From: JBDNIO01 sp041688215
Lineage (GTDB): Bacteria; Pseudomonadota; Gammaproteobacteria; Nevskiales; Salinisphaeraceae
Direction of reading: 5' to 3'
Assembly: GCA_041688215.1 (NCBI GenBank)
Contig: JBDNIO010000077.1
Coordinates: forward strand, 1-21,146
DNA: 21,146 nt
The position numbers and the translations under genes were made by a program. The notes below the pieces were generated by a model, which saw only the letters and a list, made by a program, of their open reading frames with translations, did not search any database and was not told where the DNA came from. How positions within the stretch are numbered: position 1 is the stretch's first letter; the number at the start of each line of letters is the position of its first letter. This document shows positions 1 through 6,081 of the stretch, in pieces.

Positions 1-2
1 CT

Positions 3-104
3 CAGGCCGCTTCCGTGCGCTGGAACCGGCCGATTAAAAACTGGAAAGCGGCCATGAATCGATTCCATATCGAGCATGGCGATAGACTACTGGCCAATCA
101 GTAG
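3..104 (+). CDS. 3' end of an unidentified ORF entering from the left edge
   Basis: An open frame runs in from the window edge and stops with TAG at 102-104, giving the last 33 residues of a protein. The tail is basic and aromatic, with the stretch PIKNWKAAMNRF followed by HGDRL near the end. I do not recognise the family; a mobile-element or replication-type protein is conceivable but not shown. It converges with the hsdM fragment on the other strand, 38 bp away, which places it among the mobile-element debris beside the tRNA gene. With only 33 codons visible, its reality as a gene is uncertain. Confidence 0.4.
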   Translation, partial: QAASVRWNRPIKNWKAAMNRFHIEHGDRLLANQ

Positions 105-142
105 GTAAATGCAGTTACACAGTTAGCGTTACAGACTCAATC

Positions 143-304
143 CTAGCCCTCCAGCGCGGCGTTGTCTTCGCGCTCGGTTTCCAGGTCGTCAAGATATTTC
201 AGAAACAGCAGCCACGATGTCTGCTCGGCGTAGTCCAGCTCCGAGGCCAGCTCCTCGTCGTTACGCATGACCTTGTCGATATTGTTAAAGGCGTTTTCAA
301 ACAT
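143..304 (-). pseudogene. Truncated type I restriction methylase, HsdM N-terminal fragment
   Basis: This 53-codon frame starts at an ATG (304-302) and stops at TAG (145-143). It begins MFENAFNNIDKV and contains LDYAEQTSWLLFLKYLDDLE, followed by ALEG. That is the characteristic N-terminal helical segment of type I restriction-modification methylase subunits (HsdM_N family). Full-length HsdM is usually about 450-550 residues and carries the AdoMet-binding and NPPF motifs, all absent here. The frame stops just after the conserved LEG, where the family normally continues. It lies 346 bp from the 3' end of a tRNA-Leu gene and beside an integrase fragment, so it is most likely cargo left from an island. 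Identification of the segment is firm; function is presumably lost. Confidence 0.85.
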
Positions 305-391
305 ATCCCCATCCGATTATTTTGCCGCGGCGCATGGCCGCAGTTCGCCAGCTAGCTTAAACCATCAGGGCGTGAGGGAATCGCTAAGGTG

Positions 392-550
392 CTAGCGCAG
401 GGGCAGGGAATTATCAGCCTGGAGGTGATTCGCCGGGTTTTGGGCGTAAGCGCAGGTGTCTGTAGAATAAGCAGCCTTACGGAGTCGGACGGGAACGCCT
501 TGGCGAACCTGATAAACACCGGTTTTCGGATGCTTGCCAGGACGTGTCAT
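392..550 (-). pseudogene. Tyrosine-recombinase (integrase) N-terminal remnant, DUF6538-like
   Basis: From the ATG at 550-548 the protein begins MTRPGKHPKTGVYQVRQGVP followed by VRLRKAA. This matches the pattern R-x-KHPKTGVY-x2-R-x2-VP-x2-LR that opens many phage-type integrases (DUF6538 arm-binding segment). After about 27 residues the resemblance ends, and the frame stops at 392 with no core-binding or catalytic domain (no R..HxxR..Y). An in-frame GTG at 583 would give a longer start, but the family pattern favours 550. The remnant reads away from tRNA-Leu, whose 3' end is about 97 bp from the integrase start, as expected for an element integrated at a tRNA 3' end. The identification rests on a short motif. 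Confidence 0.6.
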
Positions 551-646
551 AATAAGCGGCGTTGTACCCCCTTTTTGTACCACCAGAGGGGGCGAAAGGG
601 CATGAAGCCATTTATGCTATTGACTTAGAAGGAATTATCCCGAAAG

Positions 647-733
647 TGGTGCCGAGGAGAGGACTTGAACCTCCACATGCTTTCGCATACTAGCACCTGA
701 AGCTAGCGCGTCTACCAATTCCGCCACCTCGGC
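647..733 (-). tRNA. tRNA-Leu (anticodon CAG)
   Basis: Read on the minus strand, the 87-nt sequence opens GCCGAGGTGGCGGAATTGG and closes CCTCGGC-A-CCA. It has a 7-bp acceptor stem, the D-loop GGTAGACGCG, the anticodon arm CTAGC-TTCAGGT-GCTAG with CAG at positions 34-36, a long variable arm (class II tRNA) and the T-loop GTTCAAGTC. The CCA end is encoded. It closely resembles the common gammaproteobacterial tRNA-Leu(CAG). A promoter lies just upstream, and integrase debris abuts its 3' side, so it is a likely attachment site. Confidence 0.97.
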
Positions 734-748
734 ATGCGGGGACGCGGC

Positions 749-777
749 AATCTAATGTGGCTGGACGTTTTTGTCAA
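749..777 (-). promoter_or_regulatory. Sigma70-type promoter of tRNA-Leu
   Basis: On the minus strand there is a perfect -35 TTGACA (777-772), a 17-bp spacer and a -10 TAGATT (754-749). A GC-rich discriminator follows, and the tRNA begins at 733. A strong -35 with a GC-rich discriminator is typical of stable-RNA promoters under stringent control. The call rests on matching the consensus by eye. Confidence 0.75.
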
Positions 778-805
778 TGCCGACGCGTTTGGCTAGCCAC
801 ATTAG
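752..805. repeat. 11-bp perfect inverted repeat between tRNA-Leu and rnr
   Basis: CTAATGTGGCT at 752-762 is repeated inverted as AGCCACATTAG at 795-805, with 32 bp between the arms. One arm overlaps the -10 of the tRNA promoter and the other sits just after the -35 of the weak rnr promoter candidate. It could be an operator for a dimeric regulator, a hairpin in the rnr leader, or chance. Confidence 0.6.
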
Positions 806-817
806 CGATCATAAATT
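789..817 (+). promoter_or_regulatory. Weak candidate promoter for rnr
   Basis: TTGGCT (789-794), a 17-bp spacer and TAAATT (812-817) lie 22 bp upstream of the rnr start. Both hexamers match consensus at only 4 of 6 positions, and a start point after 817 would leave a leader of only about 15 nt. This is a tentative call. Confidence 0.3.
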
Positions 818-838
818 TACCGAATTAAGGAGGGCAGA

Positions 839-3124
839 TTGCCCAAAACTAAAAATAAATCCAGCACCTCGGACTGGCGCAAGCGCGACCCGGAAGCGGC
901 GCGCGAAAATAAACGATATGAGAGTCCTGTACCCAGCCGCACGCTGATAACACAGGATCTGGACGCGCTCGGGCAGCCGATGACGCGCGAGCAGTTGCTC
1001 AAGCACTACGACTTGCGGCAGGACGACGAGGTCGATGCCTTCGCTAATCGCATAGGCGCGATGATTCGTGATGGTCAGCTGGTGCAAAACCGGCGCGGTG
1101 CGCTTGGGCCTATCGAACGTATGGACCTGGTGCGTGGCCGTATCCAGGGACACCGGGACGGTTTCGGATTTTTGATACCGGACGACGCAGCGGCTGATGA
1201 CGTATTCCTGAACCCTCGCCAGATGCGCCTGCTTATGCACGGCGACCGCGCGGTAGTGCGCATCGTCGGCGAAGACCACAAGGGCCGGCGTGAGGGCCGG
1301 GTGGTTGATGTGCTGGAGCGTGTGAATCAGCGCATCGTGGGCCGTTATGTGCGCGAACAGGATGTGGGGCAGGTAATACCCGATAACGCCCGCATCCATC
1401 ACGATATTCTGGTGCCTGAGAAGCAGCGCGCCGGTGCTAAAGACGGCCAGATCGTCACCGTTGAACTGATCGAGCAGCCGGGCAAGCGCGCCCAGCCGAT
1501 TGGCAAAATAGTAGAAGTGTTGGGTGAACATCTGGACCCCGGCATGGAAATAGATATCGCGGTTCGCGCCCACGGCATTCCTTACGAATGGCCGCCGCAG
1601 GCGCTGAGTGATGCCGAAAAATTTGGCGATGAAGTCACGAAAAAACAAAAGCAGGGGCGTAAGGACTTACGGGATTTGCCGTTGGTCACTATCGACGGCG
1701 CGGACGCCAAAGACTTTGATGATGCCGTGCTTTGCCAACCCAAACGCTTCGGCAGGGGCTGGACCTTATGGGTGGCAATCGCGGATGTGTCGGCCTACGT
1801 AAACCCGTCATCCGCGCTGGACGATGAAGCGCAACGGCGCGGTACGTCCGTGTATTTTCCGGAAAGCGTCGTTCCGATGCTGCCGGAGGCGCTGTCCAAC
1901 GGCTTGTGTTCGCTCAAGCCTGAGGTCGATCGCCTGTGCCTGGTTTGCGAAATGCAGATTGACGGCAACGGCGAGATCAAAAAATCGGAATTTTACCCAG
2001 CTGTAATGCGCTCGCACGCCCGCCTGCTGTATGAGCAGGTCGCCGCGATGCTGGACGCTTCATCCGAGGCGAAAAATCTCGGCTACGAGGCTTTGCTGCC
2101 ACAACTGCAAAATCTGCATGCGGTATTCGAGGCACTATTCGCCGCGCGGCAAAAACGCGGTGCGATAGATTTTGAAAGCACCGAAACCAAAATTGTATTC
2201 GACGCTAATCGCAAGATTGAAAGCATCGAACCGGTGCAGCGCAACGTGGCGCATCGCTTGATTGAGGAATGCATGATCGCCGCGAATGTGGCGACCGCAA
2301 AGTTTCTCGCCAAGAAGAAAATGCCGCTGCTGTATCGCGTGCATACCGGGCCGGATGCGGAAAAACTCGCCAACCTGAAGGAATTTCTGGCGGCGCGGGG
2401 ATTAACCATGGGCGGTGGTGATGAACCGGAGGGCAAGGATCTGGCGGCGGTTCTGGAGTTAGCCAAACAACGCGATGATAAGCGCCTGATTCAAACCGTA
2501 TTGCTGCGCTCGTTGTCGCGTGCGGTCTACAGCCCGAACAACGAAGGCCATTTTGGCCTGGCGCTGGAGAACTACGCGCATTTCACCTCGCCAATACGGC
2601 GTTATCCGGATTTACTGGTACATCGCGCTATCAAGCACGCAGTGGCCGGCAACAAACCCGCCGACTTCACCTATTCCCATGGCGATATGGAAGCCCTGGG
2701 CGTGCAATGCTCCGCCGCTGAGCAGCGCGCGGATGATGCCACGCGTGATGTGGACGACTGGCTTAAATGCGAATACCTGCGCGATCATCTGGGCGAGGAA
2801 TACGACGGTATTATTACCGGCGTAACCGCCTTCGGCCTGTTTGTAGAGATCGACGGTATTTACGCCTCCGGGCTGGTTCATGTCAGCAGTCTGAATAACG
2901 ACTACTACCACTTTGACGCCAAGGCGCACTGTTTGCGGGGGGAGCGTTCAGGTACCGTTCATTCCCTGGCTGATAGGATTCGCATCAAAGTAGCGCGCGT
3001 CGATCTGGACGAGCGCAAAATTGATTTTGAACCTGTCGTGGCGAACAGTAGCGGCGGCCAAAATTCGAATCGCAAATCGAATCGCAAACCGAATCGCAAA
3101 AAAGGTAAACGGAGTAAATCATGA
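839..3124 (+). CDS. rnr: Ribonuclease R (3'-5' exoribonuclease)
   Basis: RNase R degrades structured RNA processively from 3' to 5' and takes part in mRNA decay, rRNA quality control and tmRNA-linked decay in the cytoplasm. The 761-residue length fits the family. In order it has a winged-helix/cold-shock N-terminal half (about residues 25-260), the RNB catalytic domain with the DGADAKDFDD motif (metal-binding Asp at 286, 292, 294, 295), an S1 domain near 655-735 (GIITGVTAFGLFVEIDG) and a basic tail. The start is TTG at 839: a near-perfect Shine-Dalgarno TAAGGAGG (826-833) sits 5 bp upstream and no suitable ATG is nearby. The tail holds three NRK units from a 12-bp tandem repeat. The stop overlaps the next gene's ATG by 4 bp (ATGA), so the two are probably translationally coupled. 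Confidence 0.97.
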   Translation: MPKTKNKSSTSDWRKRDPEAARENKRYESPVPSRTLITQDLDALGQPMTREQLLKHYDLRQDDEVDAFANRIGAMIRDGQLVQNRRGALGPIERMDLVRGRIQGHRDGFGFLIPDDAAADDVFLNPRQMRLLMHGDRAVVRIVGEDHKGRREGRVVDVLERVNQRIVGRYVREQDVGQVIPDNARIHHDILVPEKQRAGAKDGQIVTVELIEQPGKRAQPIGKIVEVLGEHLDPGMEIDIAVRAHGIPYEWPPQALSDAEKFGDEVTKKQKQGRKDLRDLPLVTIDGADAKDFDDAVLCQPKRFGRGWTLWVAIADVSAYVNPSSALDDEAQRRGTSVYFPESVVPMLPEALSNGLCSLKPEVDRLCLVCEMQIDGNGEIKKSEFYPAVMRSHARLLYEQVAAMLDASSEAKNLGYEALLPQLQNLHAVFEALFAARQKRGAIDFESTETKIVFDANRKIESIEPVQRNVAHRLIEECMIAANVATAKFLAKKKMPLLYRVHTGPDAEKLANLKEFLAARGLTMGGGDEPEGKDLAAVLELAKQRDDKRLIQTVLLRSLSRAVYSPNNEGHFGLALENYAHFTSPIRRYPDLLVHRAIKHAVAGNKPADFTYSHGDMEALGVQCSAAEQRADDATRDVDDWLKCEYLRDHLGEEYDGIITGVTAFGLFVEIDGIYASGLVHVSSLNNDYYHFDAKAHCLRGERSGTVHSLADRIRIKVARVDLDERKIDFEPVVANSSGGQNSNRKSNRKPNRKKGKRSKS
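3065..3100 (+). repeat. 12-bp tandem repeat (3 units) in the rnr tail
   Basis: TCGAATCGCAAA occurs at 3065-3076 and again at 3077-3088, with a third copy at 3089-3100 differing at the first base. It encodes successive NRK tripeptides in the basic C-terminal tail of RNase R. Such a repeat can change copy number by slippage without changing frame. Confidence 0.9.
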
Positions 3125-3816
3125 AGAAATTAGGGGTAGTTTTAGTTATTTCCTCGGCGTTGGTGCTGGCTGCCTGCGCAGGCGACCCGAATCGCCGGGC
3201 CAAGATCGGTGCCGCGACTGGCGCTGTTCTGGGCGGCGTGGTTGGCAAGCAGTTGGGCGATAATTCCGACACTAACCTGGCCATTGGCGCTGCAATAGGC
3301 GCGCTCGCCGGCGGCGCGGCGGGGAACTATATGGATAAACAGCATGCCGCATTGCAAGAGCGGCTAGCGGCAGAAGCCGCACGCGACGAGCTGTTTATTA
3401 CTCAGCTTAGTGGTAATGCTCTGCGCATCGGCGTAGCCAGCGACATCTCTTTCGCAGTCGGCAAATCCGAGCTTAAATTTGAAGCCCAGTCCACGTTCGA
3501 GAAAATCGCAAACGTGCTGAAAGACTACGATAAAACGGCCATTCATCTGGTAGGCCATACCGACAGCACTGGCTCGGATGCGCTTAACCAGAAACTTTCG
3601 CTGGACCGCGCAGAAACCGTCGCCAGCTTCATGGGCAGCCGCGGTGTGCCCAGCTCCCGCATGAAAGTGTGGGGTCGTGGCGAAAGTGAGCCGATCGCAA
3701 CTAACGATACCGACGCGGGCCGTGCCCGCAACCGTCGGGTGGATATCGTGATCAAGCCGATCATCGAAGGTCAGGAAGGCGAAGCCTTTACTGCGCCGCC
3801 GTATCTTGGCCAATAA
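3121..3816 (+). CDS. OmpA-family outer-membrane lipoprotein with glycine-zipper segment (YiaD-like)
   Basis: The 231-residue precursor has a basic start, a hydrophobic stretch and a lipobox LAAC with the acylated Cys at residue 19. Position 2 after the Cys is Gly, not Asp, which favours the outer membrane. Residues 27-70 form a Gly/Ala-rich zipper (GAATGAVLGGVVG and IGAAIGALAGGAAG). Residues about 105-215 form an OmpA C-terminal peptidoglycan-binding domain: HLVGHTDSTGS, the LSLDRAETV helix and the GRARNRRVDI end motif. The likely role is to tether the outer membrane to peptidoglycan. It overlaps rnr by 4 bp and ends 23 bp before a strong terminator, so it closes that operon. The pairing with rnr may reflect co-transcription only. 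Confidence 0.93.
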   Translation: MKKLGVVLVISSALVLAACAGDPNRRAKIGAATGAVLGGVVGKQLGDNSDTNLAIGAAIGALAGGAAGNYMDKQHAALQERLAAEAARDELFITQLSGNALRIGVASDISFAVGKSELKFEAQSTFEKIANVLKDYDKTAIHLVGHTDSTGSDALNQKLSLDRAETVASFMGSRGVPSSRMKVWGRGESEPIATNDTDAGRARNRRVDIVIKPIIEGQEGEAFTAPPYLGQ

Positions 3817-3817
3817 T

Positions 3818-3835
3818 TAACGCAGACATGCGTTA
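3818..3835 (+). repeat. Small hairpin preceding the rnr-operon terminator
   Basis: TAACGCA-GACA-TGCGTTA is a perfect 7-bp stem with a 4-nt loop, starting two bases after the lipoprotein stop codon. It may protect the transcript 3' end or assist the terminator that follows at once. Confidence 0.6.
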
Positions 3836-3838
3836 GCA

Positions 3839-3872
3839 ACGGGAGGGCATTCAAGCCCTCCCGTTTTTTTTT
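3839..3872 (+). terminator. Rho-independent terminator of the rnr-lipoprotein operon
   Basis: The arms ACGGGAGGGC (3839-3848) and GCCCTCCCGT (3855-3864) form a perfect 10-bp stem around a 6-nt loop and run into nine T residues (3864-3872). The T-tract ends only 13 bp before the rlmB ATG. Confidence 0.95.
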
Positions 3873-3885
3873 GGGAAGGCTGAAA

Positions 3886-4626
3886 ATGAATAAAGCTTCG
3901 ATTTACGTTGGCGGCATGCACGCCGTCGCCGCCGTGCTGCAAGGCCCGCGCGAGGTGGCCGCTGTTTATTTGCGCGATACGCGCCATGACCAGCGCAGCG
4001 AGCATATTCGCGAGTTGGCGCGTTCGCGTGGCGTGGAAATACATCAGGCCAGCGACGCGGAACTGGCGAAGATGCTTCCTGATGTAAATCACCAGGGCTG
4101 TATCGCGCTGGCCGCTCCCATGCCTGCGATGGCGGAGGGCGACCTGGAGGATTTGCTGGCACAAACCGAAAATCCATTATTCCTGGTTCTGGATCAGGTG
4201 CAGGACCCGCACAACCTGGGCGCCTGCCTGCGCAGCGCAGCGGCCGCCGGGGCGAACGCGCTAATTCTGCCCAAAGACCGCTCCGCCGCACTTACGCCGG
4301 CAGCGCGAAAAGTAGCGGCGGGCGCGGCGGAGATGGTGCCCGTAATACGCATCACCAATATGGCGCGTTGTTTGAAAACCCTGCAGCAATATGGTGTCTG
4401 GGTTGTGGGTACGGCCGCGGATGCGCCTGCCGCGATCCATGCAGTAGATTTGCGGGGTGGACTGGCGCTGGTGCTAGGCGGCGAAGCGGGTGGGCTGCGT
4501 CGGCTAACGGCGGAAAATTGCGATGTGCTGGCGTCAATCCCCATGAGCGGCGCAGTGGAAAGCCTCAATGTATCGGTCGCCGCCGGGGTGTGTTTGTTCG
4601 AGGCCGTACGCCAGCGGGCCTTGTAG
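3886..4626 (+). CDS. rlmB: 23S rRNA (guanosine-2'-O-)-methyltransferase RlmB
   Basis: RlmB methylates the ribose of G2251 (E. coli numbering) in the peptidyl-transferase P-loop of 23S rRNA, using AdoMet. The 246-residue protein has the N-terminal substrate-binding domain (IYVGGMHAV start) and a C-terminal SPOUT/TrmH knot domain with DQVQDPHNLGACLRSA, LGGEAGGLR and IPMSGAVESLNVSVA, the three signature motifs. The ATG at 3886 was chosen because it follows a GGGAAGG Shine-Dalgarno at 3873-3879 and matches the family N-terminus; the frame is open further up but would run into the terminator. It follows rnr as in E. coli, but with a lipoprotein gene and a strong terminator between, so it is not simply co-transcribed with rnr. 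Its own promoter is not evident. Confidence 0.95.
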   Translation: MNKASIYVGGMHAVAAVLQGPREVAAVYLRDTRHDQRSEHIRELARSRGVEIHQASDAELAKMLPDVNHQGCIALAAPMPAMAEGDLEDLLAQTENPLFLVLDQVQDPHNLGACLRSAAAAGANALILPKDRSAALTPAARKVAAGAAEMVPVIRITNMARCLKTLQQYGVWVVGTAADAPAAIHAVDLRGGLALVLGGEAGGLRRLTAENCDVLASIPMSGAVESLNVSVAAGVCLFEAVRQRAL

Positions 4627-4638
4627 CGGGCGAAAAGA

Positions 4639-4667
4639 TTGCAACGCGGGGCGAGTTTCCTTATGAT
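4639..4667 (+). promoter_or_regulatory. Promoter of the rpsF-rpsR-rplI operon
   Basis: TTGCAA (4639-4644), a 17-bp spacer and TATGAT (4662-4667, 5 of 6 matches) lie just after rlmB. They predict a transcript start near 4674 and a leader of about 95 nt before the rpsF ATG. Confidence 0.7.
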
Positions 4668-4680
4668 TTGCGCCCCTTAA

Positions 4681-4706
4681 GACGCGCTAAGTTTAATTAG
4701 GGCGTC
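4681..4706 (+). promoter_or_regulatory. Leader hairpin upstream of rpsF
   Basis: GACGC-G-CTAA-GTTTAA-TTAG-G-GCGTC folds into a 5-bp and a 4-bp stem separated by an apposed G/G mismatch, under a 6-nt loop. It lies about 7 nt from the predicted transcript start. Operons encoding S6 and S18 are often controlled by an S6:S18-binding leader structure; whether this hairpin is that element cannot be decided by eye. Confidence 0.5.
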
Positions 4707-4767
4707 TCTTTCTCCTTGCTCCATGTCTGTTGAATCAGTGCGGGGGCAAAATCCACGAGGAGTGTCA

Positions 4768-5148
4768 ATGCGACATTACGAAATTATATTTCTGGTACAT
4801 CCAGACCAGAGTGACCAAGTCCCCGCGATGATCGATAAATACCGTGGCATCATCGAAGATGCCAGCGGCACGATCCATCGTCTGGAAGACTGGGGCCGCC
4901 GCCAGCTGGCCTATCCCATCGCCAAAATGCACAAGGCGCACTATGTGTTGATGAACATAGAGTGCAGCAATGAAATGCGTGAAGAGCTGGAGAGTATCTT
5001 CCGCTTTAACGACGCAGTAATTCGCTACCTGTGCGTTGCCCGCCACAAGGCCGACACCGATCCGTCGCCGCTGGCCAGGCGCGATGAGGAAGAGCGTCCC
5101 GCCAAGCGCACCGAGCGCGAGCCTGTTTACGAACGTGAGGAAAGATAA
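4768..5148 (+). CDS. rpsF: 30S ribosomal protein S6
   Basis: S6 binds S18 and the central domain of 16S rRNA in the 30S platform. The 126-residue protein begins MRHYEIIFLVHPDQSDQV and carries LEDWGRRQLAYPI and HYVLMNIE, all typical of S6, then a charged C-terminal tail rich in Arg and Glu (residues about 100-126). The ATG at 4768 is chosen over an upstream in-frame start at 4723 because it fits the family N-terminus and follows GAGGAG at 4757-4762. rpsR starts two bases after its stop codon. The E. coli order rpsF-priB-rpsR-rplI is not followed: no priB lies between rpsF and rpsR. Confidence 0.97.
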   Translation: MRHYEIIFLVHPDQSDQVPAMIDKYRGIIEDASGTIHRLEDWGRRQLAYPIAKMHKAHYVLMNIECSNEMREELESIFRFNDAVIRYLCVARHKADTDPSPLARRDEEERPAKRTEREPVYEREER

Positions 5149-5150
5149 AC

Positions 5151-5381
5151 ATGTCGAAATTTTTCAGACGTAGAAGATTCTGCCGCTTCACCGCCGATGG
5201 CGTGAAAGAGATCGATTACAAGGATATTGAAACCTTGAAGCAGTACATCACTGAAACCGGCAAGATCGTGCCCAGCCGTATTACCGGCACCGCAGCACGC
5301 TACCAGCGTCAGTTGTCGACGGCGGTCAAACGTGCGCGTTTCCTGTCGTTGTTGCCATACACCGACCGTCATTCATCCTAG
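5151..5381 (+). CDS. rpsR: 30S ribosomal protein S18
   Basis: S18 forms a heterodimer with S6 on the 30S platform. The 76-residue protein starts MSKFFRRRRFCRFT and contains IDYKDIETLKQYI, GKIVPSRITGT and RQLSTAVKRARFLSLLPY, the S18 signature. Length is normal for the family. It sits 2 bp after rpsF and 10 bp before rplI, so the three are one operon. The Cys after the Arg cluster is retained, but the other zinc-ligand cysteines found in some S18 proteins are absent. Confidence 0.98.
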   Translation: MSKFFRRRRFCRFTADGVKEIDYKDIETLKQYITETGKIVPSRITGTAARYQRQLSTAVKRARFLSLLPYTDRHSS

Positions 5382-5391
5382 GAGCGCCCCA

Positions 5392-5991
5392 ATGGAATTA
5401 ATCCTACTGCAAAAGATGCGTAACCTGGGTGGCCTCGGTGAGCAGGTAAAAGTGCGCGCCGGTTACGGTCGTAATTATCTGGTACCCCGGGGTATGGCCT
5501 TGCCGGCCACCAAGGCCAACGTAGAATACTTTGCATCCCAGAAATCCGAGCTGCAAAAAGCTTCGTCCGATCGTATCGATAACGCCCAGGGCCGTGCAGA
5601 CGGTTTCCGTGGCCGTTCGTTCACGATTGCCATGCGCGCCAGTGACGAAGGCAAATTGTACGGTTCAGTCGGCCCCCAGGAAATTGCCGAAAAGGCCACC
5701 GAAGAGGGCCTTGAGCTTGACGCCAGTGAAGTCACCCTGCCCGAGGGCGGCGCAATTCGTAACGTAGGCGAACACCACGCCATATTGCAATTGCACTCGG
5801 AAGTCGAAGTGGAAATCACGATTGTGGTTGCCCAGCTTACCGATACCGGTATAAACATGCCGGTTAGCAAAGAAGAAGAATCCGTGCTGCTGGGCGAAGA
5901 GTATGCGCCGGAAGAAGAAACCGCAGAAGCCGAGGCCGAGCCTGAGCCCGAACAGGCCGGCGAAGGCGAGGACGAAGAACCCACGACCTAG
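5392..5991 (+). CDS. rplI: 50S ribosomal protein L9 with acidic C-terminal extension
   Basis: L9 binds domain V of 23S rRNA near the L1 stalk and affects reading-frame maintenance. The first 158 residues are a normal L9: MELILLQKMRNLGGLGEQVK, the GYGRNYLVPRGMA rRNA-binding loop, a long linker helix and the C-terminal domain with KLYGSVGPQEIAE. The usual length is about 150 residues; here it is 199. Residues 159-199 form a tail with about 18 Glu/Asp in 41 positions and only one Lys. The ATG at 5392 follows AGGAG (5379-5384) and the family start; the frame is open upstream to 5332 but that stretch overlaps rpsR. A terminator follows 24 bp downstream. Confidence 0.96.
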   Translation: MELILLQKMRNLGGLGEQVKVRAGYGRNYLVPRGMALPATKANVEYFASQKSELQKASSDRIDNAQGRADGFRGRSFTIAMRASDEGKLYGSVGPQEIAEKATEEGLELDASEVTLPEGGAIRNVGEHHAILQLHSEVEVEITIVVAQLTDTGINMPVSKEEESVLLGEEYAPEEETAEAEAEPEPEQAGEGEDEEPTT

Positions 5992-6015
5992 TCGTATCGC
6001 TCTTCCGCATTAAAG

Positions 6016-6038
6016 CGCCGCCGCAAGGCGGCGTTTTT
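6016..6038 (+). terminator. Terminator of the rpsF-rpsR-rplI operon
   Basis: CGCCGCC (6016-6022), loop GCAA and GGCGGCG (6027-6033) form a perfect 7-bp stem with a stable GNRA loop, followed by five T residues. Confidence 0.92.
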
Positions 6039-6081
6039 CGTTTACCATAGCCTTCGCTTTTTTCGCACTAGCCCAAACTCT

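Noticed and set aside
389..628. A 79-codon plus-strand frame before tRNA-Leu
   Set aside because: It overlaps the integrase-like frame on the minus strand, has no ribosome-binding site or recognisable motif, and most of it is its antisense.
809..1648. A 279-codon minus-strand frame opposite rnr
   Set aside because: It lies wholly opposite the well-supported RNase R gene and its translation resembles no protein family.
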